From Chromera velia (Eukaryota > Sar > Chromeraceae), in assembly GCA_018398765.1 (NCBI GenBank), contig JAHBMJ010000018.1, positions 1-49,780 on the forward strand: a stretch of DNA of 49,780 nucleotides. Direction: 5' to 3'. The translations under genes were made by a program, and so were the position numbers. Below the pieces are notes generated by a model. That model made no database searches and had not been told where the DNA came from. It saw only the letters and a program-made list of their open reading frames with translations. Positions 1 to 13,100 of the stretch are shown here, piece by piece. Each line of letters starts with the position of its first letter. Within the stretch, counting starts at the first letter, position 1.

Positions 1-2463
1 ACGTACTGGCGGGAGGGGAAGGTTTGTCAAAGTCCATCCCCGCCATGAAAAGCCCCGCCAGATCGTGGCGACACCACTTTTGAACAACAATTTCTCATGA
101 ACTAGAAAGCATGAATGGCCCGCCAGAATAGAAATCGAATCTCTAACATATTCCATATCTATAACTTTTATGTAGCATAAGTCTAAACTATTATCCTAAC
201 TAGTTAGGAAGCCCGCCAAACTAGGGGTACCTATAATGTTCATCCTAGTGCTACCCCCTAGAAAACATGGAAATCTATGGGAAATGTGCGGAAAATTTAT
301 GGGAAATCCTAGTGAAATCCAAGGGAAATCTAAGGGAAATTCAAGGAAAATTGATGGAAAATCTGACGTGGGAAATAAATGGAAAAAGGATGGGAAATTA
401 ATGGAAATCCTAGGGAAATCAGTGGGAAATCTGTGGAAAATTTTAACTTAGATTTGAAATTCTCATCAATTTTCTATGGATTTCCCTAAGATTTCCCTCC
501 AAGTCGGATTTCATAAGGATTTCCTAATTGTTTCCCACAGATTTCCGTACGATTTCCATATTTTTTTGTAGGGTAGTAGTGCTTTTAAGCATTGTTGCTA
601 TTTTATGACTTTTATCCCAATATAAAGGTTTACTTACGACTGACTTGATTATAAAGACCTATTTAAAAACTGATTGAAAAATATTTTTTAAAAATAAAGT
701 CTGGAGGGCAAAACAAAAAAATTAACAAAAAAAACCTTTAGAACTTTAGTGTCCAACCCTAGATTTCTGTGTTAGGGTTTACTTAGAGGGCTAAGCGGCG
801 CAGTAAGTGCCAATGAGTACTCTATAATAGTAGTGAATACCACTAGTAGTAGGGGTCTGGGCAGGGGTTCAAGCCTTTTAGTTAGGCTTCAACATTCTGA
901 ATTTATCGTTTACTTAATAATAATGGGCTGCTCTGGCGACCACATGTGACGTGCTCTAGCCAGACCTCAGTTAGCTCTTTTAAATATGAAGTAACAACAC
1001 TGCAGGTAGACATGTGTGTATCTTATTCTTCTCTTTCAACTTGCCTGCTGTGCTTTGCAGCAACTGTTACACAGTAGTCAGCACAAAGAGAATTGAATGT
1101 GTAGGGCTTTCACCTTGAGTACTGGACTCATCTGTCTTTCTCATCTTGCTAAACTGGTCCAAAGCGTCTTTATCTCTGGCTGGGCAGTCTCTCTCCCTTT
1201 CCCACACAGATGTATTGGTTTATATCGATCTCAAACGGTATCTAATGAATTGACATTGTTGGCTTCCCCTCCCCCTTCTTTTTCTTTCTGTTTACTGGTT
1301 TCAGTTCTATGAATATATGGCGGAGGCATGCGTACATCCACAGAAATTTGGGTAGAGCACGTCTTCTATACCTCGGTTGTATGTTTTCTGCGTGTTGTTT
1401 GATCGAGGGGATGTGTTTGCCAATAGGTTTGAGTCTAGGTTTGAGTCGTGCCCATATCACCATCTGCCTTAGGCAACAAGAAGTTTTTCTAATGCTTGCA
1501 TGTGCCCCGTACCTGGCTGCCCTCCTGCCCCTTCCTTGTTTGCAGTATGTTTGGAAGCTATCATATACAAGGCCTCGGGTTTAGCCTTAATCACTGCATC
1601 ACTATCATATATCATCATCAATGTCTGATTATGTGATTCACGCATGGTTCGCTAACTTGTGCAAAACATGAACAACACTTATCACTTGTGCTGTAAGTTA
1701 TGCAATACTTGAATATGCAACAGGTCTTTCATTGAAAAAGAAAAAAATTAAAAGATAAAAAGTAAAGGGTTTCGGGGGATTTTTTTTTCCAGCCGACGCC
1801 TAGGCCAGCGCTTAGTCTCCTCTAGTCTAATGTTTCAATATACTACTAATATCTTAAAAAATCAAAACCATTTTTAAAGTGTAAAATCTATAAAACATTT
1901 TTGCTAGAAGCTTGAACATGTGTCTGTTTTTAACTTTTTGGAGGGAAAAAAGTGATCTCATCCAGAATTCAAACTTGTTTGAATACACAGTAGTATATTA
2001 TGCCTTTAGTTCAAATGAATGTAATTTTGCATGATCAGGATTCCTATGATAATTTTCAGCTTTAGTTCCAGTTTTTGCCTTCTTTTACACTTTTCATTAG
2101 ATGGAAATGCATGTTGTTGACTTCCTGTATCAATTCACAAAATACGGTCCACAATTCTTGAACCGACATAAACTGAGGAATTCAATACGTGACGCCCTAC
2201 AGTTACCCACAGTGACAACTCGAAGGTGAAGGCTGACTGTGAAACGGCCATGTAGATACGAATTACTCGTCAATCGAGGTGGATGTTGCGGTGAAAAGAA
2301 GACTTGATCGTGTATATGAGCATGAAAGTTAGATCTTGGCTGTTTCCAGGCTGTACGTGCTGCGAAAACCCTCTGTAAGTTGCTCAGAGGGACCTTTTTG
2401 GCGCTTTTTGTTGTCCCGGATCCAGCCTTAGTCTGAGTTTACCGTTCCAATTTCAATTTGATT
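1..2463. other. Left flank, AT-rich, no gene recognised
   Basis: Both strands carry only short open frames with no recognisable protein. The left part holds a degenerate GGGAAAT repeat field, listed separately. The stretch around 700-2000 is AT-rich with short homopolymer runs. At about 783-885 a possible pol III A-box-like stretch precedes a GGTTCAAGCC B-box-like stretch, which could be a decayed tRNA-derived SINE, but no cloverleaf folds. The right part lies downstream of the minus-strand gene ending at 2464 and probably includes its 3' untranslated region. Confidence 0.5.
262..556. repeat. Degenerate GGGAAAT tandem field with an inverted half
   Basis: From 262 to about 440 the plus strand repeats GGGAAAT or GGAAAAT at irregular spacings of roughly 9-15 nt. 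From about 470 to 556 the complementary form ATTTCCC recurs. The region is therefore a tandem array followed by an inverted array, and its transcript could fold back on itself. It is open in one short frame only because the repeat lacks stop codons. It could be a decayed minisatellite or the end of an unrecognised transposable element. Confidence 0.55.
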
Positions 2464-4015
2464 TCAGACCTCTGAAGGGTAGGGCTCCCTCCCCAGCTCC
2501 CTCATGCGGCCTTGGCCATAGGGTTGTTGGGAATATGCGTGGGAGCGAGAGTATGCGTCTGCCTCGTCACGGCCATCTCGAAAGCGCTGGTCTCTGTATC
2601 CGTATCCGGGCTCTTTCCCCTCCTCTCCCCATCTGTTCTCGTTCCGTCTATACGGTTTGTCTCTGTTTGAGTAGTCCCCAGGGGATGGCAGGGGACGCTC
2701 TCTCCTTGCAGTGTTCTCCCAATCCCTCTGTCTCTCTCTATCTCTCTGGGAGGCAGAAGGCGAGAAGGAAGAAGTCGACGAAAATCCGGAAGTGGTGATC
2801 AAGCGGCCACCGCCTGCACAAAAAAAAAGGAATCAGGAAGGAAAGAATCAACTTATTTTGTTTCACGGGGTCCGTGGTCTAATCCGGTTATGCAGGCATA
2901 CTGATTGCATCATAAAGCGAGGCCGCCCTACAAAAACTAAGTTGAAGAAAAGAGACGATCGACTGACCAGCAGCTGCAGTGGCAGGAAGGGGGGAAGGGA
3001 AGGGTCGCTGTTGCTCTCTTTCTCTTTCTCTTTCTGTTTCTCTTTCGGGCATCCCCCGTCCCCCCCTGTAGGAGTAGGAGAGTCCTTCTCGGTCTCTGTC
3101 TCTGTCTGATGCCCCTCTGTAGGCTTCCTCTGCTGTCCTGAGTCCGGATGGGTTCATCTGGAGGGGGGGCACTGTGGGGGGGTGGGAGAGGCCTATCTGG
3201 TATTGCTGCTGTTGGAGCTCCTGGGGGGGCTTCTGCTGCATGAGGTGGTGGAAACTGTCTGGATGCATCTGTTGCTGGTGGGTCGCCTCGTTGGTCTTCT
3301 GTATGGCCATCAGGGGAGCGTTCCCTCCTCCCCCCTTTTCCACATCGTCATCGTCATCTTTCTTCTTTGGCCGCTCAACAGGAACAGTGAGCGTAAGCGA
3401 TTTGGGGCCGAATCGCGTCTTGACTGTGAAGGGCTCTATCCCGGTCATTTCTCTCACAGCCAGGTCCCTCATTGCCTTTGCCCTGTAGTAACCAATGATG
3501 ATCATTGCAGTAAAGACAATTAGCATGAAGAGCTCAATGATTCTCTTTGCGTAGTCTGGAACAGCATCTTCGGGAGGAGGAGGGTCGGCCCTGTCGAAGG
3601 AAATGACGAAAATGGTGTCAATGATCCAGAGAACAGGAAGCAATGCAGCCATTGTTGTGGCCATCATATGGTTATTTGTGATCAGCGACTCTTTGTGGTA
3701 CTCTCTGATGAAGATCAGACGCTCCATGCCGTCTGTGTGTTTGAAGTAAGTAAGTACAAAGAGGGTAACCATGACTGTGTTCCCCAGCAGAAGAAAGAGG
3801 AGGTTCCGCATCGGATCGGCAAAGACAGAAGAAAAAGGAAGATCGAAGACCATTGTCAGCAGAAGGGCAGCGACAATGGCGTAGTTGTTCAGATTGGTCT
3901 CAAATTTCTCTGCCGCTTTGTCGACTGCCTCGTCTGATGCCTCGTCCCCGTCTATGTGTCCATCTCCTGAGGTGTCAACCAGACGGGAGAAGTACCAAAA
4001 GTCGTTGGTTGCCAT
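2464..4015 (-). CDS. Four-helix membrane protein with one EF-hand; two exons
   Basis: Exon 1 is 4015-2968 and exon 2 is 2813-2464, giving 465 residues. The donor GTCAGT and an acceptor preceded by a pyrimidine run and TGCAG leave the frame intact. Residues 14-25 form a textbook EF-hand loop: D14, S16, D18, H20, D22 and E25 at the ligand positions, with G19. Four hydrophobic segments follow, at about 45-65, 69-91, 117-140 and 158-179. The second half is predicted disordered: a KKDDDDD patch, a Gln/His-rich stretch, then Arg/Glu/Asp-rich sequence and an RY/YG-rich end. It has no signal peptide. A single calcium loop before a small channel-like bundle suggests a calcium-responsive membrane protein, but I recognise no family. 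The start is the first ATG of the open frame, directly before the EF-hand. Confidence 0.8.
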
Positions 4016-5825
4016 GCTTTGATCGCTGGTTTTGGGGCTTGGGATACTTCAAAGTGGACTCAAGCGAAGACTCAAAGCTGCTTTTCGGTCAGCACCTCTT
4101 CAGCCTTCATTCATGCGAGTTTAACAAAGCGGCCCCTTGATCTGTGGCCACTCAAAGTGACTCTTGCATGAGTACTGATCAACTTGTTTGTGCAGTGTTT
4201 CTGTATAGCGTGCTTACATGAAGACGGGAGGCAACCGATTGTTTCTGGCCTGCGGATCAAAATCTAAGCAAGCATTGTTGAAGTGCCTTCTGGTGCGTCT
4301 TTGTGTGGCAGGAATACAGACTTGAGGCTCCATCTCCACTTCTGATGCTTGCACGTATGCATGTGTGCGTGAATTCAATCGATCTTCTCTTGAATTTGCA
4401 TTCTCATGCATATACATGCATGCAGAATTCGTGAATGCATGCATTAATTCTCACGCGTGCTGGCTGCTGTATCGGTGTGCACGATCCGTGTGGAACCTGT
4501 TGGGGACGCAATTGTGCGGCTGCTTCCCTGCTCGCAGACTGGCAGCTAGGCTGGGGCACGAGACCACCGGTACGCTTCGGGCCGGGTGGATACCCAGTCA
4601 GTATGGAGCTACATATAGGGATAAAAACAGTTGCGCGAATGCATTCTCTTCTAGCATTAAGTGGAGCAATAACTAGAACTACTAAGAACTACAATAAAAA
4701 ATGTTTTTTTCATAATTAGACCACTAATATGATGAATATTGTTTTTTGGAAATTAATTGTATTGATGAAAAATTTGACTTAAATTCGTTTTATATGATTT
4801 ATCAAGATTTGTATTTGCTTTTGATCTGCTTTACAGCAAGAAAACAAGTTAATATAAGTCAAATTGGTAAATGAATATGTTTAAATTGATAACATGTTTA
4901 AGTGAATCTACTTTATATTCATTTTGATTATAAGTTATTAGAAGTTGTTTATTATTAAAATTTTTATCAAGTATTCAAACCTATTTAAACTAGTATCAGC
5001 CAGTTATTTTATGTGCCTATTTTTTGATATTTCTGTCTTGTAGAATCAAGTAAAAGATTGCACAAGCACGAGGGTTCTAGCTCTGTTTACTATAGGATGA
5101 TTCAACCCTTAAGTATTATTTTTTCTTTTTGCATTGGCGTGTTCTTGTCAGTAACGTGATCTCCTACACAGCCAAGCAAGCCCGTTTATTGTTTTTTCAT
5201 TAAATTGCTGGACATATCGGGGGACAGACAACAGGTATACCCCTCCTTATTCCGTCTGGCTTGATAAAGTTTTTCTTTCTTACCAAAGACTTACTCTTTC
5301 TTATCGATCTTACGGCATATGCCCTTTCCGCATGACCTGGCTCACCCTTCCAACCACCCGTCTTGAAGTTTCTCAAAGTCCACGCATGCTTTCCTTCTCT
5401 TGAAGGAAGTCGCGTGCATCCCCCAACAGATGCAAGTCGAAGAGAGGAATTCCCCACGCCCCAGACTCCTCCATGATTCTCCCTCCCTGTTTCTCACAAT
5501 TGTTTTCTGTACATTCCGCTTCCAGAAACCCAGCAAGCCATTGATTGTCATGCCTTCCTTACCCCTCCGTCCCTCTGTGTTTTTGATTTTCTGTCTGCCT
5601 GTCTGTATGTTGTTCTTTCCGGCTTCGCGGCAGTCCTGTACGAAAGTCGTTGAAGTGAATGTGTGTAGAGGACCAGAATGGGGATGATACTGCAAGAGAG
5701 AACTAAGGATACAGAAAAAGATCTAGAGGGAAAGAAAGTCACAAAGAAAGCAGACATGATGTATTGAGGTAAGAATGAATGGCTGAAAGTTTGAAGGACC
5801 CTTCTTCCCTTCCCCCTCCCCCCGA
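4016..5825. other. Intergenic, between two minus-strand genes
   Basis: 4016-4450 is the upstream region of the EF-hand membrane gene. 4680-5160 is strongly AT-rich, with no coding signal on either strand. 5200-5825 is of ordinary composition with no convincing exon, and is presumably the 3' untranslated and downstream region of the dynein gene whose stop is at 5826-5828. Confidence 0.5.
4417..4443. promoter_or_regulatory. Paired TGCATGCA sites upstream of the EF-hand membrane gene
   Basis: Two perfect 8-bp palindromes TGCATGCA lie at 4417-4424 and 4436-4443, about 400 bp upstream of the minus-strand start at 4015. They sit in a local run of ATGCAT-type words. In Plasmodium the ApiAP2 protein PF14_0633 recognises this octamer. 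A regulatory role here is inferred from position and from recurrence at another start in this window. Confidence 0.4.
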
Positions 5826-7281
5826 TCAGTATTTGAGTGCGAGGAACGCCGCCACGCCCGCCTTGATCCACACGTCTTCCACCTGGTCAGATGGAACGTC
5901 GATGTACATCACGAAGTTCGTTGAGTGACCTGAAGGAAGGAGAGAGGTAGAGGAGGAATGCAGGGGGCACACGGACGAATGCAGATGTGCAGCATAGCGA
6001 CTCAACAGCGACGTGAGCGCCAAGACAGGCACGCGGGTAGGCTGGCAGAGATATGCAAAAAGGTAGGGAGGGAGCACGGAAAACGGAGACGGCTTTTGAA
6101 TGAATGGAACGGTGCCAAAATCGATAGCAAAGAAAGCTGTGGTGGTTAGGTTCTGCTGCCTGTATTTTCATTCATCTGGAGCCCTGAAGGACAAACTACC
6201 CCATTCCGTAGAATCCCATTAATTCCTTCACTGTGCTCACCAACCTGTAGTAGAAAGAGTCCCGCTCCTTGTGAGGACCTTGTATAGGGGGCAGTTGTAG
6301 TTTTTGTCTTTCGGGGGCACTCTGTCGAGTTCAGGGATCAGCCAGACGACAGGCATCTCCTCATAGAGAACCTTTGGCATCGATACGCCCTGCACAAACA
6401 GATGCACCCAACAGAAGATGATCCAATCACTTGGTACGCACGGTGGAGAAAAGACAAGCAAAGATGGATCGCGAGATAGAGAACGACGAACACAACCACA
6501 CACGCATAAATGAAGTGTTTGCTGACTGACCAGCATGTGCGTCTTCTCACACCACCTCGCCCCCTCAATGTAGAACCCGAAGACGTAACAACCGTCGATG
6601 GGCTTCTCCTTGATGGCCTCCACGGTGAGTGTGTCCATGAAACGGAAGTCGAACGAGAGCTTGTCCACCGCGTACCTGCACAAGCAACGCCAAATTCCGC
6701 GAACGATTTATCACACGTGCATCTTACAACTCCTGTGGCATCCCTAATGTGTTCACGAGTTGCTTCTGAGTCTGTATTGAAAGGAAGATTGCATCAAACG
6801 AAACAGGTGCGGGAGGTAGAAGGAGAAAGTATGTGTCTGTTTTTTTTCGCAGCCTTCTTCCCGGTGAGTCTGCAAGAGATTTCGTTTAGCTCTACTTCCA
6901 CACCACATAGGCAATTTTGTTTTGTTTGTTTCTTCCTCAACCTGTGACCGACTTGTTCTTTCTTGCAAAGTTCTGTAGCGTTCCCGTAAGGAATGCTTGG
7001 GGAAAGAAGAGGCCGGACATCCAGAAGGCAGGGGGGGTGCCTCCCTCAATCCACTTATGAAGGAATTTGACCCTGTCGTTGAGGTCGTTGATCCATGACT
7101 TCAACGGCTTCAGAGAGAGGAACCCTTTCTTGCTCCAGTTAGTCGGCACGTGGTTGTCGAACATGGACTGTCCCATCTTCTCCAGGTCCTCGCTCATGAC
7201 CACCAAACCCTTCAGAGCCTTCTTGAATTCCTTCAAGCTGCTGTGCATCTCACCCAATAGACGGTTGTACCGAATCACCTC

Positions 7282-7317
<36 letters not shown>

Positions 7318-8793
7318 TCCAAGGGGAGGGAAATCATTCAGACAAACACAGGCGCGGTCTGGATACATGGAGGCAAGTCATGAGAGCAAGAAAGGGGCTG
7401 CCTCTCCATGTATGCAGGCAGCCGTTGCAAAAGGACTGTCCTTTCAGGGAGCAACGCAAGCCCAAATACTCACACACCACACTCGGAAAGCTCCCGTCCC
7501 ACCAACCCGCCCACCTGCACGAGCACGGTGTTGATGGACTCCTCATAAGATGTCGGGTACTTCTCTTGAATCTCAAAAAGGACGAAGAGCTTCGGCGTCT
7601 GCTCCTCCAGCATGTCCGCCATCTCGCTCATCACGTCTTCTCGGGATTTCCCTCCGGACCCTCCGCCTCCAGAGCCCATCGCGAGCATGCCGTCAAGCAA
7701 AAACTGCAAATGCAAACAAAAAGGATGCATCGGATTCTTACGCTGTGAGATGAGAACAGCGGATACGGATTCAACGGCGGATTTTGTCAACGATAAATGA
7801 ATTAAAGTAGACACACGAACAGATTGAAGGGAGTCTGTCAAGATACGAACAGCCAGAAAAAGACCACCGTGAGAACAGAAGGAGGAATACCAGCGACGGC
7901 AAAAATGATTTTGATATTCCATGCACCGAACATAGACCCCTCGACCCCCCCAACCGCACCAACGCACCGTGGCTTCATTCTGTGCGAAGGTGATGTTTGC
8001 GTTTTCATGCAGACCGAAGACCTCTGGCTGGGGCACGAGGGGCAGTTTCTTGATGTACTCGATGAATCCCTCCTTGTCCTCGGCCTCCGGACAGAAGTAG
8101 CTGCCGGACTCGGAGAATTTGTACCCGCTTCCCTGCACGTACAGTCACGGATAGAGGCGGGTGAATGGAGAGACGGATCGAGACAGAGGGACTCAAAATT
8201 CCATGCACGAGCAAATGGACTCATGCGCATTGTGTCCATCCTTGTCCAGGCAGAAAATTGTGCATTTTTCCGACCGATCACAAAGGCATGTCGGCCTGAC
8301 CTGCTCCACAAGGGTGGGGTTCATGTAGGTCTTCAAGATGTATTGGATCAGTCTCTTGTCCTTGTCGTCCGTCACACGCCCACCGTAGTTGATCTGTGCA
8401 CCGATGTAGTTCAGCACCTGCACCAAATTAAAAAGCAGCAAGAGATTACACAGTCAGAGCCCGTAGGAACTCACAAATAGGTGATTTACCCTTTCCAATC
8501 AAGCGAAGAGAAAAAGGGAGAGGCAGTAAATCAAGTAAACGGAGCCTGAAAAAGTGCTATGTAAAACTACGAATTTTCAAACTGCAGAGGACAAACTTGC
8601 GAGGCGCCTGCCGATGTGAACAGCTGGGCAGGAATGCGGACGGACTTTGTAAGGAATGTAGTCGTAGTTGTCGAGGAAAAGCTTCAGCTGTCTCTGCGAC
8701 ACGATCAGATCCTCCTTTGCAAACTCGTAGGCAATGTTCCATCCTGAAAAAACAGGAGGAGAGAAAAAGGCAAACGTCAGACTTCAGAAAGAG

Positions 8794-8831
<38 letters not shown>

Positions 8832-10167
8832 AGAGAAAGAGAAAGAGAAAGAGAGAATTAGAATTGGGAAGAGCACATGTCCAATTCGCTGAAAGCTCCA
8901 CCTGTCTCCTCGCTGCCTGTGAAGCAGACAGCTCAGAGGTGTTCCTATCTCTAGCTAACAAATAATCCTTGCATCTCTTTTCTCTAGCCATGAGACTCGT
9001 GCCGATAGGTGTGTTCTGCTAGCCATCTGCTTACCAATGGGTCCATACTTCCTTCTGTCCTGCACGATGGCGTGGAAGAAGCAGAATCCGAAGAGGAGTC
9101 TCGTGTATGCCTCCGGCTGGCTGCAATCTGTGATCTGTTTGTCGTTCATCTGCTCGTACGACCTTCCCAGGTTCGCCCTGAGTCCCTTCGGAGGTTCGTT
9201 GGTCATCTTCACACCGTTCTGGAGGACCGCCACAGGGAAGGTCTTCGCAGGCATCGACGTCAACCAGAGACGGAAGTCGCGGTGGACCTGCAGGCGCAAA
9301 CACACGGTGCAAGAATTAAGGGGCGGGCCACACAGGGAGGAGTGGACGACCAGAAACAGAGTTGCGATTTTGGAAGCAAAAGACAGGAAGGACCTTTTTG
9401 CAGCTGGAGGAAGGCCGGTGAGGCTAGAAGAAAGTAACAGAAGCGCAAGAAAGACGCAAATCCAAGCAAACACCCGGGAAAGGGAAGGCAGGAGACATGT
9501 ATACAGACCTACCTGCTCAGGAGAGAGCGACTCGACGATTCTTTCCAGTTCTGTCATCCAAGACGCCGCCAAGTGACAGTTCTGCAAAAGAACCCAGGCT
9601 CCTCTGGAGCACCCGTCCTCAATCATCCTCTGTGCCTTCTTTCCCTGACCCTGTCCGAGGGAGATGGACGTCAGCTTGTCGTTCTTTGCCATATTCATCT
9701 CCTCAGCAAACGCCTGGATATCGCTAACAGGATCGGAACCTGACGAGAGAATGAGGATCAGAGGTGTCAAGTTGGTGCTGTCTTTGTAGGATTTGGCCAG
9801 ATCAAAACTTGGAGGGTCCACGAATCTCTCTCCGACGGTGTCGATGACGAACTGGATGATTCCCTCCACGAGTCTGTCCATTCGAATTGTTCGGAGGAAG
9901 CACAGCCGTTGCAGTCCCTTCAGCTTTCCCTCCCATTCCCCAGGGAAGGGTTCCTTGTGGGCCTCCACGGCGTCGAAGATCCTCCTGAAGTCCTGACTGT
10001 GGGAGATCACGTAGTCGTCTAGACCTCTGAAGGCAGGCAGAGAGGACAGCAGAACCATTTCTCCCCACTCCCTTGCTGTCAGCCACTCGGTCGGATTCGG
10101 TTTGTCCGGGGGGGGCTCGAGGACCGTCCCTGTGTTGAGGAAACGGAACTCCGCTGGGTCTACCTGC

Positions 10168-10198
<31 letters not shown>

Positions 10199-13100
10199 GA
10201 TGCAGGACACAAAAAGGGGGCAGTCGGGTGAGGGGAGCACGCTTGCAGCCCACATGAGAATTGGAGTTAGTGCGAAGATTCAGCCGTTCAGATTCATAAG
10301 TGTTGAGAAAAGGCAGGGAGGGGGGAAAACTAGGAGAGACCGGTTTGGAGGTTGAGTCATGCATTTTGCGTGGTCGAGAAATAAAGCACCCGCAAAACTT
10401 ATCGTTCGAAGCGTGAATATGTTCATGTTGCGGTCTTTGGGAGAAAGAAGGAGAACCTTGAGACCCCTTTTCTTGATGTGGGCATCGAAAGAGACGGACA
10501 AGACTTTGGAGAGAGGGTCACAGACTGACTGACTGACCTTATTCTGTCCCATGAGCATTCTGATCGTCAGCGCGAAGGAGAAGAGCGTCTTGTGCTTCTC
10601 AAACAGGGACCTGAACGAAGGCAAAGAAAGGCACAGAAAGGAGACTCGTTTTAGTGAAAGAGGTCGTAAATCGAGGTAAAGGAAAGATAATCTTCCTTCC
10701 TTCTTTCGACGGCAAACCACAATGATGCTCAGACTGTGTTGGAAAGGTGAAATAGGACATCTATTTGCTTGTGCTCCTTTATGCCTGAGTGCGACGGCTC
10801 TTCCTCTTTACTGTAGTTCCCACAAGTCTACCTACCTGCAGACGTTCTCGTAGAGAAGGTACGTGAAATGATCTGAGAGGTTTTGCAGTCTCTCCTCTCT
10901 CTCTGCAGAGGGAGCCGCCTGATCGATACCCATGGAAAACAGGTTCTGGTACCACTGGAGAGAGTACTGATACATCGGGTCCAGGTTACAGAGCTCGATG
11001 ATGCAGAAGAAGAGGATCGCAGCTCGGAAGGCAACGGGACGGTAGGATTCTCTGCAATCAATACAAAGCCGCAAAAAGATCACTTGCGGTACAAAGAGAG
11101 AAGACAAACAAGGACAGCTGGTCGAAAGAAATAGACAGCGAAATGTACGCAAGAATCAGCGCATACAGAAAGTCATCAGATGGACTTATCCATTTTCCCA
11201 GACCAGAGAATGCTTGCCTACCTGACCGACTGGATGACTGACCGTGCCGTATCAATTTCCTTCTCCGTAATCTCCGCCTCTCGCACCTTCTCGTTGATCT
11301 CAATGGAGGTCTTTTTGGAAGCAGACAACGTGTTGATCAGCGTCTCGTCTTCCAAGATGTCTCCCTCTGCCTGGGAGAGGAGACGGAGAATCGTGTCCTC
11401 GAGGTCCTTCAAGTCGGCCTTCATCTTCGCGTTACTCTGCACCAGCGCGTTCTTCTTCTCCTCAAGGTCGGGGGCCTCCTTTGCCACCACCAGACCCAGC
11501 ATCTGGTCCTCTAGGCCTTGCGCAGTGATGGCAAAGTTCAGGAGGGTGACCTTCACCTGGATCTCTGGGGCGTAGTGGGGATTTGAGTAGGTCGTTGTCA
11601 TGAAGAACCTGAAGGAAAACAAGACAGGGAGACAAAAACCGGCTGACGTGAACATATGAAGGCAGAAGGTCAACCAGACTTTTAGTGAAAACGAAAAAAT
11701 CAACGGTAGTCCTCACACGGATGGGCTGGGATTTTGGAGGTCTTTGCCAGTGCACAGGAAAGAAAAATTTGCCTTTCTCATTCTCCTTTTGATCAAAGTA
11801 GGGATGCCCTGCTGACCTGAATGTGTCCGAGTAGGAGATGTTCTTGTCTCCCAATCTGATCACCCATGAGCCTCCGTCCTTGATTTTCTGTTGCAGGAGA
11901 ATGGGGTCAAGAGAGGGATCGAGGACCTCCCCGATGTTCTCCAAGAGGATCCATCGACCAAATTGAATCCCCAGTTCCAATTGCTTCATGTACCCAGGGT
12001 CTGAGAGTTTGATCACCTCTATTCCCTCAGGACTCATCTTCTTCCCAAGCTCCTTGATGTACCTGTTGGCCTGGTTCTGAGGATCGATCATCAGAGGCCA
12101 TCTGCGTGGAACAAAAAAGGAAAAAAGAAGGTTGACAGAGATAGGAGGCTTAATGTGCTCACTCACGCTTATTCCTCTCTTTTGGAGTCTAGTGCATGAA
12201 AAAAAGCGAGGTACAAAAAAAACAAGGTGATGCAGAGAGAAAAGCGTAAGATATGGAAATTCATCCCAACAGTGCGACAAACCAACCTTCGTGCCTTGTC
12301 GACCACAATACCGTTCTCGACTGAAAGGTTGTCTGAGGGGAGGCCGCACACGTTCCATTGTCGGATCTTCACAGGCTCTCCGAGGAACTTCAGCATCGTC
12401 ACCCCCTCAGAGTGGGGAATCTCCAGCCTCACCAGCTCTTCCCTCCAACTATCCTCCATGTCTGATCGGTAGGACGCAATGAAAGGACCTGCACAGACAG
12501 GGAAGAAAGAGTTGAAAGTGACCATTTCCTCTCTCTCATGTATGCGGAGAATTCAGCAAAAAGGGCGGCGAGAAGGATCCTGGGTGGATGCCTGACGTTG
12601 TTTCACCTAGGCGACAAGACGAGAAACAAAACAAATATCTTTCCAACACCCTTTTCCACTGACCAGCGTACGCGACCATTCCTGCAGAGACCAGTGAGTT
12701 CCCTGGGATGAGGACCATATCCTCCCCCAGTTCTTTGACCATCTGCGTCCATCTGGTCTTTTCTCCTCCGAGTCCTCCGATGAGCTTCTCTGCTCTGACG
12801 AGTTTGACCTGACAGTCCTCGATCTCTTTCGTGAGGTCGTCCTTCTTCTTGATCGAAGAGTTGTAGTCCGCCTCCAATTTCTCCAACTTGTCCACCACCG
12901 CCTGCAGTTTCGCCTTTGCGGCGTTCAACTTCTGCATCGTCACCTCGAGCTCCCCCTCGGCAATCTTCAGGGCTTGGCGCTTGGGCTCCACTTCCTGCGC
13001 AGACACACACAAAGACGCACATTTGGAAAGACATGAATTAAGGCACGTACATGAAGGGATGCAAAGACCAAAAGCCGAAAATGAGCGCCCGGCCATGGAG

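Larger units (their letters stand above)
5826..9287 (-). other. Dynein C-terminal domain (exons 45-53)
   Basis: Exons: 9287-9035, 8743-8646, 8417-8301, 8132-7968, 7703-7515, 7281-6953, 6675-6531, 6389-6245, 5929-5826. Landmarks in order are [12 protein letters not shown], the [13 protein letters not shown] junction, [12 protein letters not shown], the [13 protein letters not shown] helix, [14 protein letters not shown], and GTLSTTG-HSTNF joining the last two exons. Stop TGA is at 5828-5826. Exon 49 has a short Gly/Ser-rich insertion. Confidence 0.93.

Noticed and set aside
5342-6171. Several 80-117 codon minus-strand frames near the dynein 3' end
   Set aside because: They have low-information Ser/Leu/His-rich sequence without splice-site support. 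Only 5826-5929 is coding, as the last dynein exon.
9009-9576. Overlapping plus-strand frames of 142 and 179 codons
   Set aside because: They are shadows of dynein exons 44 and 45, whose minus-strand sequence carries AAA6 and C-terminal motifs.
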